Program-made: the position numbers and the translations under genes
Part shown: positions 25,246 through 33,838 of the stretch, one piece after another
Layout: each line of letters opens with the position of its first letter
Numbering within the stretch: the first letter of the stretch is position 1
The notes under the pieces: model-generated
The model's database searches: none
The model's input: the letters and a program-made list of their open reading frames with translations, nothing else
What the model was told of the DNA's origin: nothing
NCBI RefSeq assembly: GCF_001468265.1
Contig: NZ_LNRZ01000003.1
Location: 186,001 to 250,000, forward strand
DNA length: 64,000 nt
Reading direction: 5' to 3'
DNA from: Sphingopyxis sp. H050
GTDB taxonomy: Bacteria > Pseudomonadota > Alphaproteobacteria > Sphingomonadales > Sphingomonadaceae

Positions 25246-26417
25246 TTCTTTCCTCCAAACAATTGCCGCCCCGCCAGATCGAGCATGATTTCCTCGCTGC
25301 CGCCGCCGATCGCGTTGACGCGGACTTCGCGGTAGATCCGCTCGACCTTGCTGCCGGTGATGTAGCTCGCGCCGCCGAGGATTTGGGCGGCTTCGCGCGC
25401 GACGGCTTCCAGCATGCGCGTCGCCTGCACCTTCAGCATCGCGAAGTCGGCGGGGCGGTCCTTGCCCTCTTTCACCTGCCAGGCGCAGAGGTCGACCCAG
25501 GCCTGCGTTGCCTCGATCTGGCGTTCCATGTCGGCGAGTTTGATGCGGATCGACTGGTGGCCGACGAGCGGCTGGCCGAACGTCTCGCGCTGCTGTGCCC
25601 ATGCGGCGGCCTCGGCCATCGCGACGCGGGCGTAGGCGCAGCAGCCCATCGCCATGCCGAGCCGCTCGCTGTTGAAATTGCGCATGATGCCGATGAAGCC
25701 GGCGTTTTCCTGGCCGATCAGATTTTCGGCGGGGACGCGGACGCCCTCGAAATGGATCGCGGCGGTGTCGCTGCAGCGCCAGCCCATCTTGTCGAGCCGC
25801 GTCCGCTCGACGCCGGGACTGTCCATGTCGATCAGCAGCAGCGAGATGCCCGCCGCGCCGGGGCCGCCGGTGCGGACGGCGCAGGTCAGCCAGTCGGCGC
25901 GCATGCCGCTGGTGATGAACATCTTGCCGCCGTTGACCACGTAGGAGTCGCCGTCGCGGACGGCCGTCGTCTTGAGGTTGGCGACATCGCTGCCGCCGCT
26001 CGCCTCGGTGATGCCGAGGGCGATGATCTTGTCGCCCGCCAATACTGGTGGCGCGATGCGCTGTTTCAGCTCGTCGGAACCCAGCGCGAGGATGGGGGGC
26101 AGGCCGATGCCGTGCGTCATCAGCGACGCGCCGAGCCCGCCCGCGCCGACCGCGGCGAGTTCCTCGGTCAGCACGAGGCCGTGGAAATTGTCGAAGCCCT
26201 CGCTGTGCCCGCCATATTGCTCGGGATAGCGCAGGCCAAGGATACCCGCCTCGGCAGCTTTCTTGTGCAGCGCGCGCGGAAGTTCGCCCTCGGCCTCCCA
26301 GCGGTCGATATGCGGCGCGATCTCGCGGGTGACGAAGCGGCGGACGCTTTGCGCCAGCGCTTCGTGGGTTTCGTCATAATAAGGCGAGCGCGCGCGCCAG
26401 TCGTCGAAGGCTGTCAT
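25242..26417 (-). CDS. Acyl-CoA dehydrogenase family protein
   Basis: 391 residues, the standard length. FAD/substrate motifs: ITEASGGSDVANLKTTA, NGGKMFITSG, FNSERLGMAMG, and the C-terminal ILGGASYITGSKVERIYREVRVNAIGGGSEEIM, which contains the usual catalytic-base region. It would form an alpha,beta-unsaturated acyl-CoA and pass electrons to ETF. The substrate chain is not evident. It is the first gene in an overlapping operon with the M20 hydrolase and GlsB. ATG 26417 is chosen; the frame is open further upstream without homology. Confidence 0.92.
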   Translation of the reverse strand: MTAFDDWRARSPYYDETHEALAQSVRRFVTREIAPHIDRWEAEGELPRALHKKAAEAGILGLRYPEQYGGHSEGFDNFHGLVLTEELAAVGAGGLGASLMTHGIGLPPILALGSDELKQRIAPPVLAGDKIIALGITEASGGSDVANLKTTAVRDGDSYVVNGGKMFITSGMRADWLTCAVRTGGPGAAGISLLLIDMDSPGVERTRLDKMGWRCSDTAAIHFEGVRVPAENLIGQENAGFIGIMRNFNSERLGMAMGCCAYARVAMAEAAAWAQQRETFGQPLVGHQSIRIKLADMERQIEATQAWVDLCAWQVKEGKDRPADFAMLKVQATRMLEAVAREAAQILGGASYITGSKVERIYREVRVNAIGGGSEEIMLDLAGRQLFGGKK

Positions 26418-26496
26418 GCGAGCGATGCTGCGCGGCGTTGACGGGAACGTCAAGCGGGGCTTGCGCTGCGGCAACAAGCACTTAAGGTCGCGCGCC

Positions 26497-27753
26497 ATGA
26501 ACAAGCCCACCCTGCTCGCCGGCCTCGCCGCCTTCGCCCTTATTTCCACCCCCGCGCTGGCCCAGAAGACGCCCGAAGCGGTCGCCGAGGCGGCGCTCAA
26601 GAAGGCGCCCATCTTCGACGGGCATAACGACGTGCCGTGGGAGCTGCGGGGCAGCGTCGGCAATGTCATCAACGCCTTCGACTTCAACGACACCACCAAA
26701 GCCAAGCCCGACGGAAGTGTGATGCACACCGACATCCAGCGCCTGCGCAAGGGGCATGTCGGGGCGCAATTCTGGTCGGTCTATGTGCCGTCGAACACCA
26801 ACGAGCAGCAGGCGGTGCAGCAGACGATCGAGCAGATCGACGTCGCGAAAAGGCTGATCGCGCGTTATCCGAACGATCTCGGCTTGGCGTCGACCTCGGC
26901 CGAACTCGAACGGCAGATGAAGGCTGGGAAGGTCGCCGGCATGCTGGGCGCCGAGGGCGGCCAGTCGATCGGCTCGTCGCTCGCGGTGCTGCGCGAGCTT
27001 TACGGCATGGGCGTGCGCTATATGACCCTGACGCACAGCAAGAACACGCCGTGGGCCGATAGCGCGACCGATGCGCCGAAATATGACGGGCTCACCGATT
27101 TCGGGCGGCAGGTGGTGCAGGAAATGAACCGCCTCGGCATGATCGTGGACCTCAGCCACGTCAGCGAAGCGACGATGAAGGATGCGCTGGAGGTGTCGAA
27201 GGCGCCGGTGATGTTCAGCCACTCGGGCGTGCGCGCGGTCAACGACCATCCGCGCAACGTCCCCGACAGCGTGCTGCCCGCGGTGAAGGCCAATGGCGGC
27301 GTCGTGATGGTCGTGCTCTATGCCGCCTTCCTCGATCCCAAGCTGCGCGCGCATGGCCTGTCGCGCACCGCCGAAAAGGCGCGGCTCGAGGCGCTGTATG
27401 TCGGCAATCCCGATGCGGCGACCGCGGCGCTGAAGGCATGGGACGCGGCGAACCCCGCGCCGCAGACGCCGATCGGGATCGCGGCCGACCATATCGACCA
27501 TCTGAAGAAGACGATCGGGATCGACCATATCGGGATCGGCGGCGATTATGACGGGATGGACGCGACCCCGGTCGGGCTGGAGGATGTCGCCGGCTATCCG
27601 CGCCTGTTCGCCGAACTCGCGCGGCGCGGCTATACGCAGGCCGAGCTCGAGAAGATTTCGAGCGGCAACATGATCCGCGTCCTGAAGGCGGTCGAGGCCT
27701 ATGCCGCGAGCCGGAAGGGCCAGCCGCCGATCGAAACGCCGGTCGCGAAATAA
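26497..27753 (+). CDS. Membrane dipeptidase, M19 family
   Basis: 418 residues. Signal peptide 1-22 (ISTPALAQ). The M19 renal-dipeptidase zinc site is present: HxD as H43-D45 in FDGHNDVPW, the bridging Glu in GAEGGQSIG, His in DLSHVSE and in SHSGVRAV, and Asp in GIGGDYDGMD. These hydrolyse dipeptides including D-amino-acid-containing and beta-lactam-like substrates, in the periplasm. It is divergent from the acyl-CoA dehydrogenase operon and convergent with the DoxX gene only three bases downstream. Confidence 0.93.
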   Translation: MNKPTLLAGLAAFALISTPALAQKTPEAVAEAALKKAPIFDGHNDVPWELRGSVGNVINAFDFNDTTKAKPDGSVMHTDIQRLRKGHVGAQFWSVYVPSNTNEQQAVQQTIEQIDVAKRLIARYPNDLGLASTSAELERQMKAGKVAGMLGAEGGQSIGSSLAVLRELYGMGVRYMTLTHSKNTPWADSATDAPKYDGLTDFGRQVVQEMNRLGMIVDLSHVSEATMKDALEVSKAPVMFSHSGVRAVNDHPRNVPDSVLPAVKANGGVVMVVLYAAFLDPKLRAHGLSRTAEKARLEALYVGNPDAATAALKAWDAANPAPQTPIGIAADHIDHLKKTIGIDHIGIGGDYDGMDATPVGLEDVAGYPRLFAELARRGYTQAELEKISSGNMIRVLKAVEAYAASRKGQPPIETPVAK

Positions 27754-27756
27754 AGA

Positions 27757-28167
27757 TCAGGAGCGGCGGCGAAACGGCCAGTCGGTCGCGCCGCTGGCCC
27801 ACAGCGCCCACCAGATGATGACCGGTTGCAGCGCAAGCCGCGGGCCGTGATACCACCAGCTCAGCGTCTCGCCGTCGATGGCGACATTCGCGAGCGCATG
27901 GTGGACGTTGGCCGGCCAGACGCAGAGCGCATAGAGCGCCAGGCCCCAGCCCGCCGCCTTGCGCAGGCGCGGGATCATCAGCCCGGCGGCGCCCGCCAGT
28001 TCGGCGATGCCGGTCGCCGTCACGACCAGTTCGGGTTGCGGCACCCACGGCGGGGTGATCGCGACGAAGGGCGCCGGCGTCACGAGGTGGCGATAGCCCG
28101 CATAGCCATAGGCGAGCGCCAGCAACCAGCGCAGCGCCGTCCGAATGCCTGACGGGTCCAGGCTCAC
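27757..28167 (-). CDS. DoxX-family small membrane protein
   Basis: 136 residues with four hydrophobic helices: ALRWLLALAYGYAGYRHL, LVVTATGIAELAGAAGLMI, AGWGLALYALCVWPANVHHA and a last helix before the tail SGATDWPFRRR. The helix-2 pattern and the HHALAN turn match DoxX-like proteins (PF07681/PF13564 types), which act in membrane redox chemistry with oxidoreductase partners. The start GTG 28167 overlaps the stop of the ferredoxin reductase (GTGA), so they are coupled. Function inferred from family and partner. Confidence 0.8.
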   Translation of the reverse strand: MSLDPSGIRTALRWLLALAYGYAGYRHLVTPAPFVAITPPWVPQPELVVTATGIAELAGAAGLMIPRLRKAAGWGLALYALCVWPANVHHALANVAIDGETLSWWYHGPRLALQPVIIWWALWASGATDWPFRRRS

Positions 28168-29456
28168 CGCCCGATCGCGGCGAGCATCGCCTCCACGCTG
28201 GTGAATTTCTCGCGCGGACGCCCGTCGAGCGCGGCGGCGACCTCGGCCGCCTCGATCCTGCGCCAGTCGCGGAAGGTGACGGGCGTCACGTCGCGGCTGG
28301 CGAGCAGCGCGTCGAGTCCCGCCCGGCCTTCCTTCGCGGCCCCGCGCCCGATGTCGTCGAGCACCAGCTCGGCGATCCGCGCGCCGTCGGGCTTGTTCGT
28401 TCCGATCGTCCCCGACGGCCCGCGCCGCGCCCATCCGACCGCATAGAGGCCGGGCAGGATCCGCCCTTCGTCGCTCGCGAAGCGGCCGCGGCCGTGCTCA
28501 TAGGGCACGCCGGGAATCGGCGGCGTCTGATAGCCGATGCAGCTGATAACGAGGCCCGCGTCGATGGCATAGGTCTCGCCGGTGCCGTGGCTGCGCAGAT
28601 CGGCATCGAGCGTCGTGCGCTCGACGATCACGCGCTGCACCCTTCCGTCACCCTCCAGTCCGACCGGCATCGCGAAGAAGTCGAAGTCGATCGTCACCGG
28701 TTTGGCGACCGGGTTCGCCGCAAACTGGCGAAGGTGCGTCACCGACTTGCGCATGCCGGGTTCGAGCATCGCGTCGTCGCCCGCGTCGGGCAGGTCGGCG
28801 GGGTCGACGCGCGGGCTGGCGCGTTCCAGATGGCCGAGCTCGCCGAGTTCTTTCGGGGTCATCGCGATCTGGTGCGGACCGCGGCGGCCGAGGATGTGGA
28901 TATGGCGGACAGCGCTTTCCGCGAGCGCATCGCGGGCGTGCGACACGATGTCGCTGCCGGCGAATTCGGCCGGCGTCTTGGCAAGGATGCGCGCGACGTC
29001 GAGCGCGACATTGCCGTTGCCGATCACTGCGACGCCGGGGGCGTCCAGCGGCGGGTTCAGTCCGGAGAAATCGGGATGGCCGTTGTACCAGCCGACGAAT
29101 GCGGCGCTGCCGATCACGCCGGGCAGATCGGCGCCGGGAATGTCGAGGGGCCGGTCGTTGGGTGCGCCGGTCGCGAGCACCACCGCGTCGTAGAGCCCGG
29201 TCAGTTCGTCGATGCTGACGTCGGCGCCGACCGAGACGTGGCCGACAAAGCGGACATTGTCGGCAAGCGCGACGCCCTCATAGCGGCGCGACACGGCCTT
29301 GATCGACTGGTGATCGGGGGCGACGCCGGTGCGGATCAGGCCATAGGGAACGGGCAGCCGGTCGATGACGTCGATCGCGATATCCTCGGCCTTTTGCAGC
29401 GTTTCGGCCGTATAATATCCCGCCGGGCCTGACCCGACGATCGCGACATGACGCAT
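28164..29456 (-). CDS. fprA: FAD-dependent ferredoxin-NADP+ reductase, FprA/adrenodoxin-reductase type
   Basis: 430 residues. N-terminal FAD site VAIVGSGPAGYYTAETL, followed by DRLPVPYGLIRTGVAPDHQ, which is diagnostic of the adrenodoxin reductase/FprA branch. NADP site GNGNVALDVARIL in the centre; C-terminal GWARRGPSGTIGTNKPDG closes the FAD pocket. It passes electrons between NADPH and a ferredoxin, commonly for P450 or Fe-S assembly. No ferredoxin gene is adjacent. The DoxX-like membrane protein follows with overlapping start. Confidence 0.93.
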   Translation of the reverse strand: MRHVAIVGSGPAGYYTAETLQKAEDIAIDVIDRLPVPYGLIRTGVAPDHQSIKAVSRRYEGVALADNVRFVGHVSVGADVSIDELTGLYDAVVLATGAPNDRPLDIPGADLPGVIGSAAFVGWYNGHPDFSGLNPPLDAPGVAVIGNGNVALDVARILAKTPAEFAGSDIVSHARDALAESAVRHIHILGRRGPHQIAMTPKELGELGHLERASPRVDPADLPDAGDDAMLEPGMRKSVTHLRQFAANPVAKPVTIDFDFFAMPVGLEGDGRVQRVIVERTTLDADLRSHGTGETYAIDAGLVISCIGYQTPPIPGVPYEHGRGRFASDEGRILPGLYAVGWARRGPSGTIGTNKPDGARIAELVLDDIGRGAAKEGRAGLDALLASRDVTPVTFRDWRRIEAAEVAAALDGRPREKFTSVEAMLAAIGR

Positions 29457-29610
29457 CAGCCAACCTCCTTCGGGGTCCCTGCGCCGGGGCGCGGCCCCTT
29501 TTGTTATGGCCTGATGCTAGCGGCGAAATGGAGGAGAGCAAGCGGACTGTTGCGCCGCGTCGCAGCAGCCTTGACAGCGCGCCCGCGCAATCATATTGCG
29601 CCCGCCTCTT

Positions 29611-29684
29611 TGCCCCGTCGTCTAATGGTAAGACTACGGATTCTGATTCCGTCTATCGAGGTTCGAATCCTCGCGGGGCATCCA
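29611..29684 (+). tRNA. tRNA-Gln (anticodon CTG)
   Basis: Acceptor stem TGCCCCG pairs with CGGGGCA, the anticodon loop TTCTGAT reads CTG within the stem ACGGA/TCCGT, the T-arm is GAGGTTCGAATCCTC and CCA is encoded at 29682-29684. No integrase or duplicated 3' end is seen beside it. Confidence 0.97.
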
Positions 29685-29894
29685 CCTCTTCCGAAAACAG
29701 CCATAAGATGCGTTCGCCTTGCGGATTGGGCCGTGCGCGCCCTCTGTCCGCCGCACTGCGCGCGGCCAGTCGTGGCTTTCGCCCCTTTCGCCGTGGCGTC
29801 ACTTGTCAATCTTATCGGTTGAATTATCTTGCCCGCTGCGGGACGGATAGCCCGCCGACCGAATCACCCGCCGATCGTCCCAAGGAGAGAGTGG

Positions 29895-30788
29895 ATGGCC
29901 AGCCTTGCCCAGAGCCCCGACATTTTTGACGCCGCGCGCGCGCTCGGCGTCGTCATCCTGCCGGCGACACCGACCATCGGCGCGGAAATCAGCGGGCTCG
30001 ATCTCGACCGGCCGTTGACGCCCGAGGAGGGCGAGCTGCTGCGCGCGGCCTGGCTGCGTTTCAAGGTCGTCTTCTTTCGCGATCAGGACATCAGCCACGA
30101 AAGCCACGTCCGGCTCGGCCGCTTTTTCGGCGAACTCGAAGGCCATCCGGTCATCCCCTCGGTCGAGGGCTATCCGGAGATTTTGCGCATCGAGGGCGTC
30201 GAGGGCGTTCAGCTGACCGGCGACACGCTGGGCGCTTTTCAGGCCTATAACAAATGGCACACCGACGTGACCTTCCGCGAGCGGCCGTCGATCGCATCGA
30301 TCCTGCGCGCCCGCCACCTGCCGCCGCTGGGCGGCGATACGATGTGGGCCGACGCGGCCGCGGCTTATGCCGGGCTGCCGCAGGCGGTTAAGGACCGGAT
30401 TGAGGGGCTGGAGGCCGAGCATGACATCGTCCGCAGCTTCGGCGGGCTGGTGAGCGAGGAAAAGAAGGCGCAGCTCGCGCGCGACTTCCCGCCGGTGCGC
30501 CACCCGGTCGTGCGCACGCATCCCGAGACGGGCGAGAAGGTTCTCTACGTCAATTACACCTTCACGACGCGCATCCTGGGCCTGCCCGAGGAAGAGAGCG
30601 ACAGCCTGCTGCGCTTGCTGTTCGACCGGATCAAGGTGCCCGAATATCAGGTGCGTTTTCGCTGGACCCCGAACGCGATCGGCATCTGGGACAATCGCTC
30701 GACCCAGCATTATGCGGTGGGCGACTATTGGCCCGAATATCGCGCGCTCGAACGCGTGACCGTGTCGGGCGATATCGTCACCCGATGA
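29895..30788 (+). CDS. TauD/TfdA family Fe(II)/2-oxoglutarate dioxygenase
   Basis: 297 residues. The family start GAEISGLDLDRPL, the HxD iron ligands in KWHTDVTF, and the distal His and 2OG-binding Arg region (IWDNRSTQHYAVGDY, YRALERVTVSGD) are in order, so the enzyme should be active. Members cleave taurine, alkyl sulfates, phenoxyacetates and other small acids by hydroxylation. No sulfonate transporter is near. Its stop overlaps the start of the following flavoprotein by four bases, suggesting the two act together. ATG 29895 follows AAGGAGAG. Confidence 0.93.
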   Translation: MASLAQSPDIFDAARALGVVILPATPTIGAEISGLDLDRPLTPEEGELLRAAWLRFKVVFFRDQDISHESHVRLGRFFGELEGHPVIPSVEGYPEILRIEGVEGVQLTGDTLGAFQAYNKWHTDVTFRERPSIASILRARHLPPLGGDTMWADAAAAYAGLPQAVKDRIEGLEAEHDIVRSFGGLVSEEKKAQLARDFPPVRHPVVRTHPETGEKVLYVNYTFTTRILGLPEEESDSLLRLLFDRIKVPEYQVRFRWTPNAIGIWDNRSTQHYAVGDYWPEYRALERVTVSGDIVTR

Positions 30789-32185
30789 CCTTCGTCGCCA
30801 CCCAGCTCCTCTCGCCGCGGCCGCGCTTTCGCACGGCGACGCGCGTCGCGATCGTCGGTGCGGGCTTTTCGGGGACGATGCTGGCGCTGAATTTGCTCGA
30901 GCAGGCCGATGTCGAGGTGCTGCTGATCGAGCGCGACCGCCAGCGCATGGGCGCCGGGGTCGCGTACAGCAGCAGCGAAAGCGCGCACCTGCTCAACGTT
31001 CGCGCGGGCAATATGAGCGCCTTTGCCGACAAGCCCGATCATTTCTGCGACTGGCTGGCGGCGCGCGGGCTCGGCTGCGATGCGGCGTTCGTGACGCGCG
31101 CGACCTATGGCCGCTACCTGCGCGAGGCGCTGGCGGGCGCGATGGAAAAATATGGCCGGCGCCTGAAGCTGGTCGATGACGAAGTGCTCGATATTGCGGA
31201 GCGCGGCGGGCAGGTGACGCTCGGCCTGGTCAACGGCGGGCTGATCGAGGCCGACCGCGCGGTGCTGGCGATCGGCAATCTGCCGCCGCACGATCCGCCC
31301 GCGATCGCGGGCGCGCACCTGCCGTCGCACCGCTACATCGGCGATCCCTGGGCCAGCGCCTTTGAGGAGGGGCTGGAGAAGGACGCGCCGGTGCTGGTAA
31401 TCGGCACCGGGCTGACGGCGGTCGACGTGATATTGCGGCTGGTGACGCATGGCCATGAAGGGCCGATCACCGCGCTGTCGCGCCGCGGTCTTCGCCCGCA
31501 CCGCCATATCGACGGCCTTCGCCCGAAGCCGATCCTCGCCAAGCCGGCACCCGAATTGTCCGAACTGGTCGCGTGGGGGCGCGCCGAATCGCGAGTCCGG
31601 GATTGGCGGCTGGTCGTCGATTCGATCCGCCCGATCACGCAGATGATGTGGGCGTCCGCCGATGCCGAAAAGCGCGCGCGCTTCCTGCGCCATCTGCGGC
31701 CTTTCTGGGACGTGCATCGCCACCGGCTCGCGCCCGAGGTCGCCGACCGGATCGACGCCCTCGTGGCATCGGGGCAGCTCGATTTTCGCGCCGGCAAGAT
31801 CGCCGATGTGGCCGTCGAGCCCGATGCGCTTGCCGTCTCGTGGCGTCCGCGCGGCGGCGACGAACCGGTCGTCACGCGCGCGGCGCGGATGATCAATTGC
31901 ACCGGGCCGCAGGGCGACCTGCTGCGCTCGACCGATCCGCTGGTGAAGCGGATGCTGAGCGCCAAACGCATCCGGCCCGACGCTCTGCGGCTGGGCCTCG
32001 ACATCGACCGCGACGGGCATGTCGTCGACGCGAAGGGCCAGCCGTCGGAGCATATCCTGGCGATCGGGCCGATGACGCGCGGCGACCTGTGGGAGGTCGT
32101 CGCGGTGCCCGACATCCGCATCCAGGTGAGCGCACTCGCGCGGCGCCTGGTCAACGCGCACTGGACGGGCGGCGAGGGGCTCTAG
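30785..32185 (+). CDS. FAD/NAD(P)-binding oxidoreductase
   Basis: 466 residues. The N-terminal dinucleotide fold VAIVGAGFSGTMLALNLLE (residues ~21-39) is followed by VAYSSSESAHLLNVRAGNMSAFAD, typical of the large FAD-NAD(P)-binding family PF13454. A second nucleotide site is at VLVIGTGLTAVDVILRL in the middle. Members include proteins linked to hydroxylation and monooxygenase-like reactions, but this one has no exact assignment. It is translationally coupled to the TauD-like gene. The C-terminus reads ALARRLVNAHW. Confidence 0.85.
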   Translation: MTFVATQLLSPRPRFRTATRVAIVGAGFSGTMLALNLLEQADVEVLLIERDRQRMGAGVAYSSSESAHLLNVRAGNMSAFADKPDHFCDWLAARGLGCDAAFVTRATYGRYLREALAGAMEKYGRRLKLVDDEVLDIAERGGQVTLGLVNGGLIEADRAVLAIGNLPPHDPPAIAGAHLPSHRYIGDPWASAFEEGLEKDAPVLVIGTGLTAVDVILRLVTHGHEGPITALSRRGLRPHRHIDGLRPKPILAKPAPELSELVAWGRAESRVRDWRLVVDSIRPITQMMWASADAEKRARFLRHLRPFWDVHRHRLAPEVADRIDALVASGQLDFRAGKIADVAVEPDALAVSWRPRGGDEPVVTRAARMINCTGPQGDLLRSTDPLVKRMLSAKRIRPDALRLGLDIDRDGHVVDAKGQPSEHILAIGPMTRGDLWEVVAVPDIRIQVSALARRLVNAHWTGGEGL

Positions 32186-32389
32186 GCCCTCCCGACCGGA
32201 AAATTTCTCGCCCCCCTGCATCCACCGGCACCGCTGGCGCCGTCTAGTCTGTGATCGGCGCTTGCGCCGGTCCGGCGGCGACTCCGCGCGCATCCTCGTC
32301 CCTTTCCCCGTTTGGGGCCGACGATGCGCCTTGCCGGGGGTCGCCGCCTGTGGTTTCACCATGCCGTCCGGCATGAAGGGAGGAAGAAC

Positions 32390-32992
32390 ATGACCTATTT
32401 GCTTGCCGCGACCGCTGCCGCGGCTGCCGCGCCCGCCGCTGCGGCGCCGGTGACGACGGTCACCGTCCCTGTCGAACCGGGTCAGGCGATCAGCCCCGCC
32501 GATGTCGCGGCCTATATCGATCCGCGCGATATCGCGTCGTTCATGCCGCCGCCGCCGCCGACCACCGAGCTGGTCGCGGTCAGCGACAGCTTCTTCCGCC
32601 TCATGGAAAATATCACCATGGTCGCGCTGTTCGTGATCGGCTTTTTCCTGCTCGCCCGGCTGCTCCACGCGTGGATGCTGCACCGCTCGATCCGCCGCGC
32701 GCTCGAGGCCAAGTCCGACGCGGCGCTGCCGATGATCGACAAGCTCAACAAGCCCTATGAGCATCTGGGCTTTGGCACGCGGCAGGGCGATGCGCCGGGC
32801 GACGATCGCAACGGTCTCGTGCTGATCGCGATCGGACTGGCGATGGCGGGCTTCGGGCTGATCCAGGGGCATGAGCAGCTGATCCGCCTGTCGGCCGGCG
32901 CCGCGCTGTTCCCCGCCTTCGTCGGCGGCGCGCTGCTCTATCGCCGCCGCATCGCGCGCGCCGCGGCGGGCGGGGAGCATAACGCTGCGTGA
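32390..32992 (+). CDS. DUF6249-like membrane protein
   Basis: 200 residues. N-terminal Ala-rich signal-like segment (LLAATAAAAAAPAAAAP), a Pro-rich patch (FMPPPPPTTE), then two clusters of hydrophobic helices (residues ~75-100 and ~145-195, with VLIAIGLAMAGFGLIQGHE). The arrangement resembles DUF6249 proteins, which often sit immediately before a sigma factor in gamma- and alphaproteobacteria. A strong GGGAGGAAGA precedes ATG 32390. The ECF sigma gene overlaps its end. Confidence 0.65.
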   Translation: MTYLLAATAAAAAAPAAAAPVTTVTVPVEPGQAISPADVAAYIDPRDIASFMPPPPPTTELVAVSDSFFRLMENITMVALFVIGFFLLARLLHAWMLHRSIRRALEAKSDAALPMIDKLNKPYEHLGFGTRQGDAPGDDRNGLVLIAIGLAMAGFGLIQGHEQLIRLSAGAALFPAFVGGALLYRRRIARAAAGGEHNAA

Positions 32993-33512
32993 CGACGAGG
33001 ACCTTCTCCTCAACCAGCGCGTTGCCGGGGGAGATCGCGCCGCCTTCCAGCTCCTCGTGCTGCGGCACGAGGGGCGGCTGCGCGCCTTTTTGTCGCGCGT
33101 CGCGGGCAGCGACGGCGACGACCTGGCGCAGGAGGCGTTCGTTCGCGCCTGGCAGCGCGCGGGCGATTATCGCGGGCAGGGTAGCTATGCCGCCTGGCTT
33201 GCCGGGATCGGCTGGCGATTGTTCCTCGACCAGCGGCGCACCGCGCGGCGACGCGAGGGGCTGGCGGCGAACGAGGATAGCCCGACGTCGAGCGATCCGC
33301 GGCCTGCGAGCGACGCCGCGCTCGATGCCGAGCGGCTGCTTGCCGGACTCACGCCGCAGGAGCGCGCTGCGCTCACGCTCTGCTTCGGCCATGGCTGGTC
33401 GCACGGCGAGGCGGCGGCGATCATGGGGGTGCCGCTCGGCACGCTCAAATCGCTGGTCTTGCGCGGGCGCGCGAAGGCGCAGAAGATGATCGGCGAAGGA
33501 GGCGGGTCATGA
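32985..33512 (+). CDS. ECF-type RNA polymerase sigma factor
   Basis: About 175 residues if read from the CTG at 32985. Region 2 is visible (RVAGGDRAAFQLLVLRHE, DDLAQEAFVRAW, RGQGSYAAWLAGIGWRLFLD) and region 4 is ERLLAGLTPQERAALTLCF, GEAAAIMGVPLGTLKSLV. The first canonical start in frame is GTG 33057, which would remove ~24 residues including the beginning of region 2.1. A GGGGAG site sits at ideal distance before CTG 32985, where homology begins, so I extend the gene to it as a probable non-standard start. It overlaps the DUF6249-like gene upstream and the membrane protein gene downstream. Confidence 0.85.
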   Translation: MRDDEDLLLNQRVAGGDRAAFQLLVLRHEGRLRAFLSRVAGSDGDDLAQEAFVRAWQRAGDYRGQGSYAAWLAGIGWRLFLDQRRTARRREGLAANEDSPTSSDPRPASDAALDAERLLAGLTPQERAALTLCFGHGWSHGEAAAIMGVPLGTLKSLVLRGRAKAQKMIGEGGGS

Positions 33513-33832
33513 CGCAGTCCGACGACAATCTCGACGCGATGCTGGGCGCGCTGCTGGCGCCGCCCGAGCGGCCGGGCGACCGGGCCTTTCTGTCGCGCGT
33601 TGACCATCGGATCGAGGCCGAGGCCGCGCTGATGCGCGCCGAGCGCCGCTTCTGGAAGAGTTTCGGTTTCGAGGCGCTGGCGATCGGCGCGCTGCTCGCG
33701 GCGCTGTGGCTGCTGTCGTCGTCCGAGCTGCTCGCGCCGCTCGCGGGGCCCGCGCACTGGGGCCTTGCGCCGCCGCTGCTGCTGATCCTCGCGCTGTGGT
33801 TCGCGGGGACGCAGCGGCTGCGGCGGCTATAG
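33509..33832 (+). CDS. Small two-helix membrane protein, candidate anti-sigma partner
   Basis: 107 residues. The first ~50 residues are soluble and acidic (MTQSDDNLDAMLGALLAPPE), with a charged helix that contains RIEAEAALMRAERRFW, followed by two hydrophobic helices around residues 52-70 and 85-100. It begins inside the sigma gene's stop (ATGA). Location after an ECF sigma gene and topology with a cytoplasmic head fit an anti-sigma factor, but the sequence lacks a recognisable ZAS zinc motif, so this is inference from context. Confidence 0.6.
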   Translation: MTQSDDNLDAMLGALLAPPERPGDRAFLSRVDHRIEAEAALMRAERRFWKSFGFEALAIGALLAALWLLSSSELLAPLAGPAHWGLAPPLLLILALWFAGTQRLRRL

Positions 33833-33838
33833 GCAGGC

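Noticed and set aside
27757..28434. A longer DoxX protein starting inside the ferredoxin reductase gene
   Set aside because: The upstream ~89 residues are an Arg-rich off-frame reading of fprA; GTG 28167 at the gene overlap fits the family length.
29611..29684. tRNA-Gln as an integration site for a mobile element
   Set aside because: No integrase gene, no second copy of the tRNA 3' end and no change in gene content nearby.
29591..29809. Small minus-strand frame over tRNA-Gln
   Set aside because: It overlaps the tRNA and has no ribosome-binding site.
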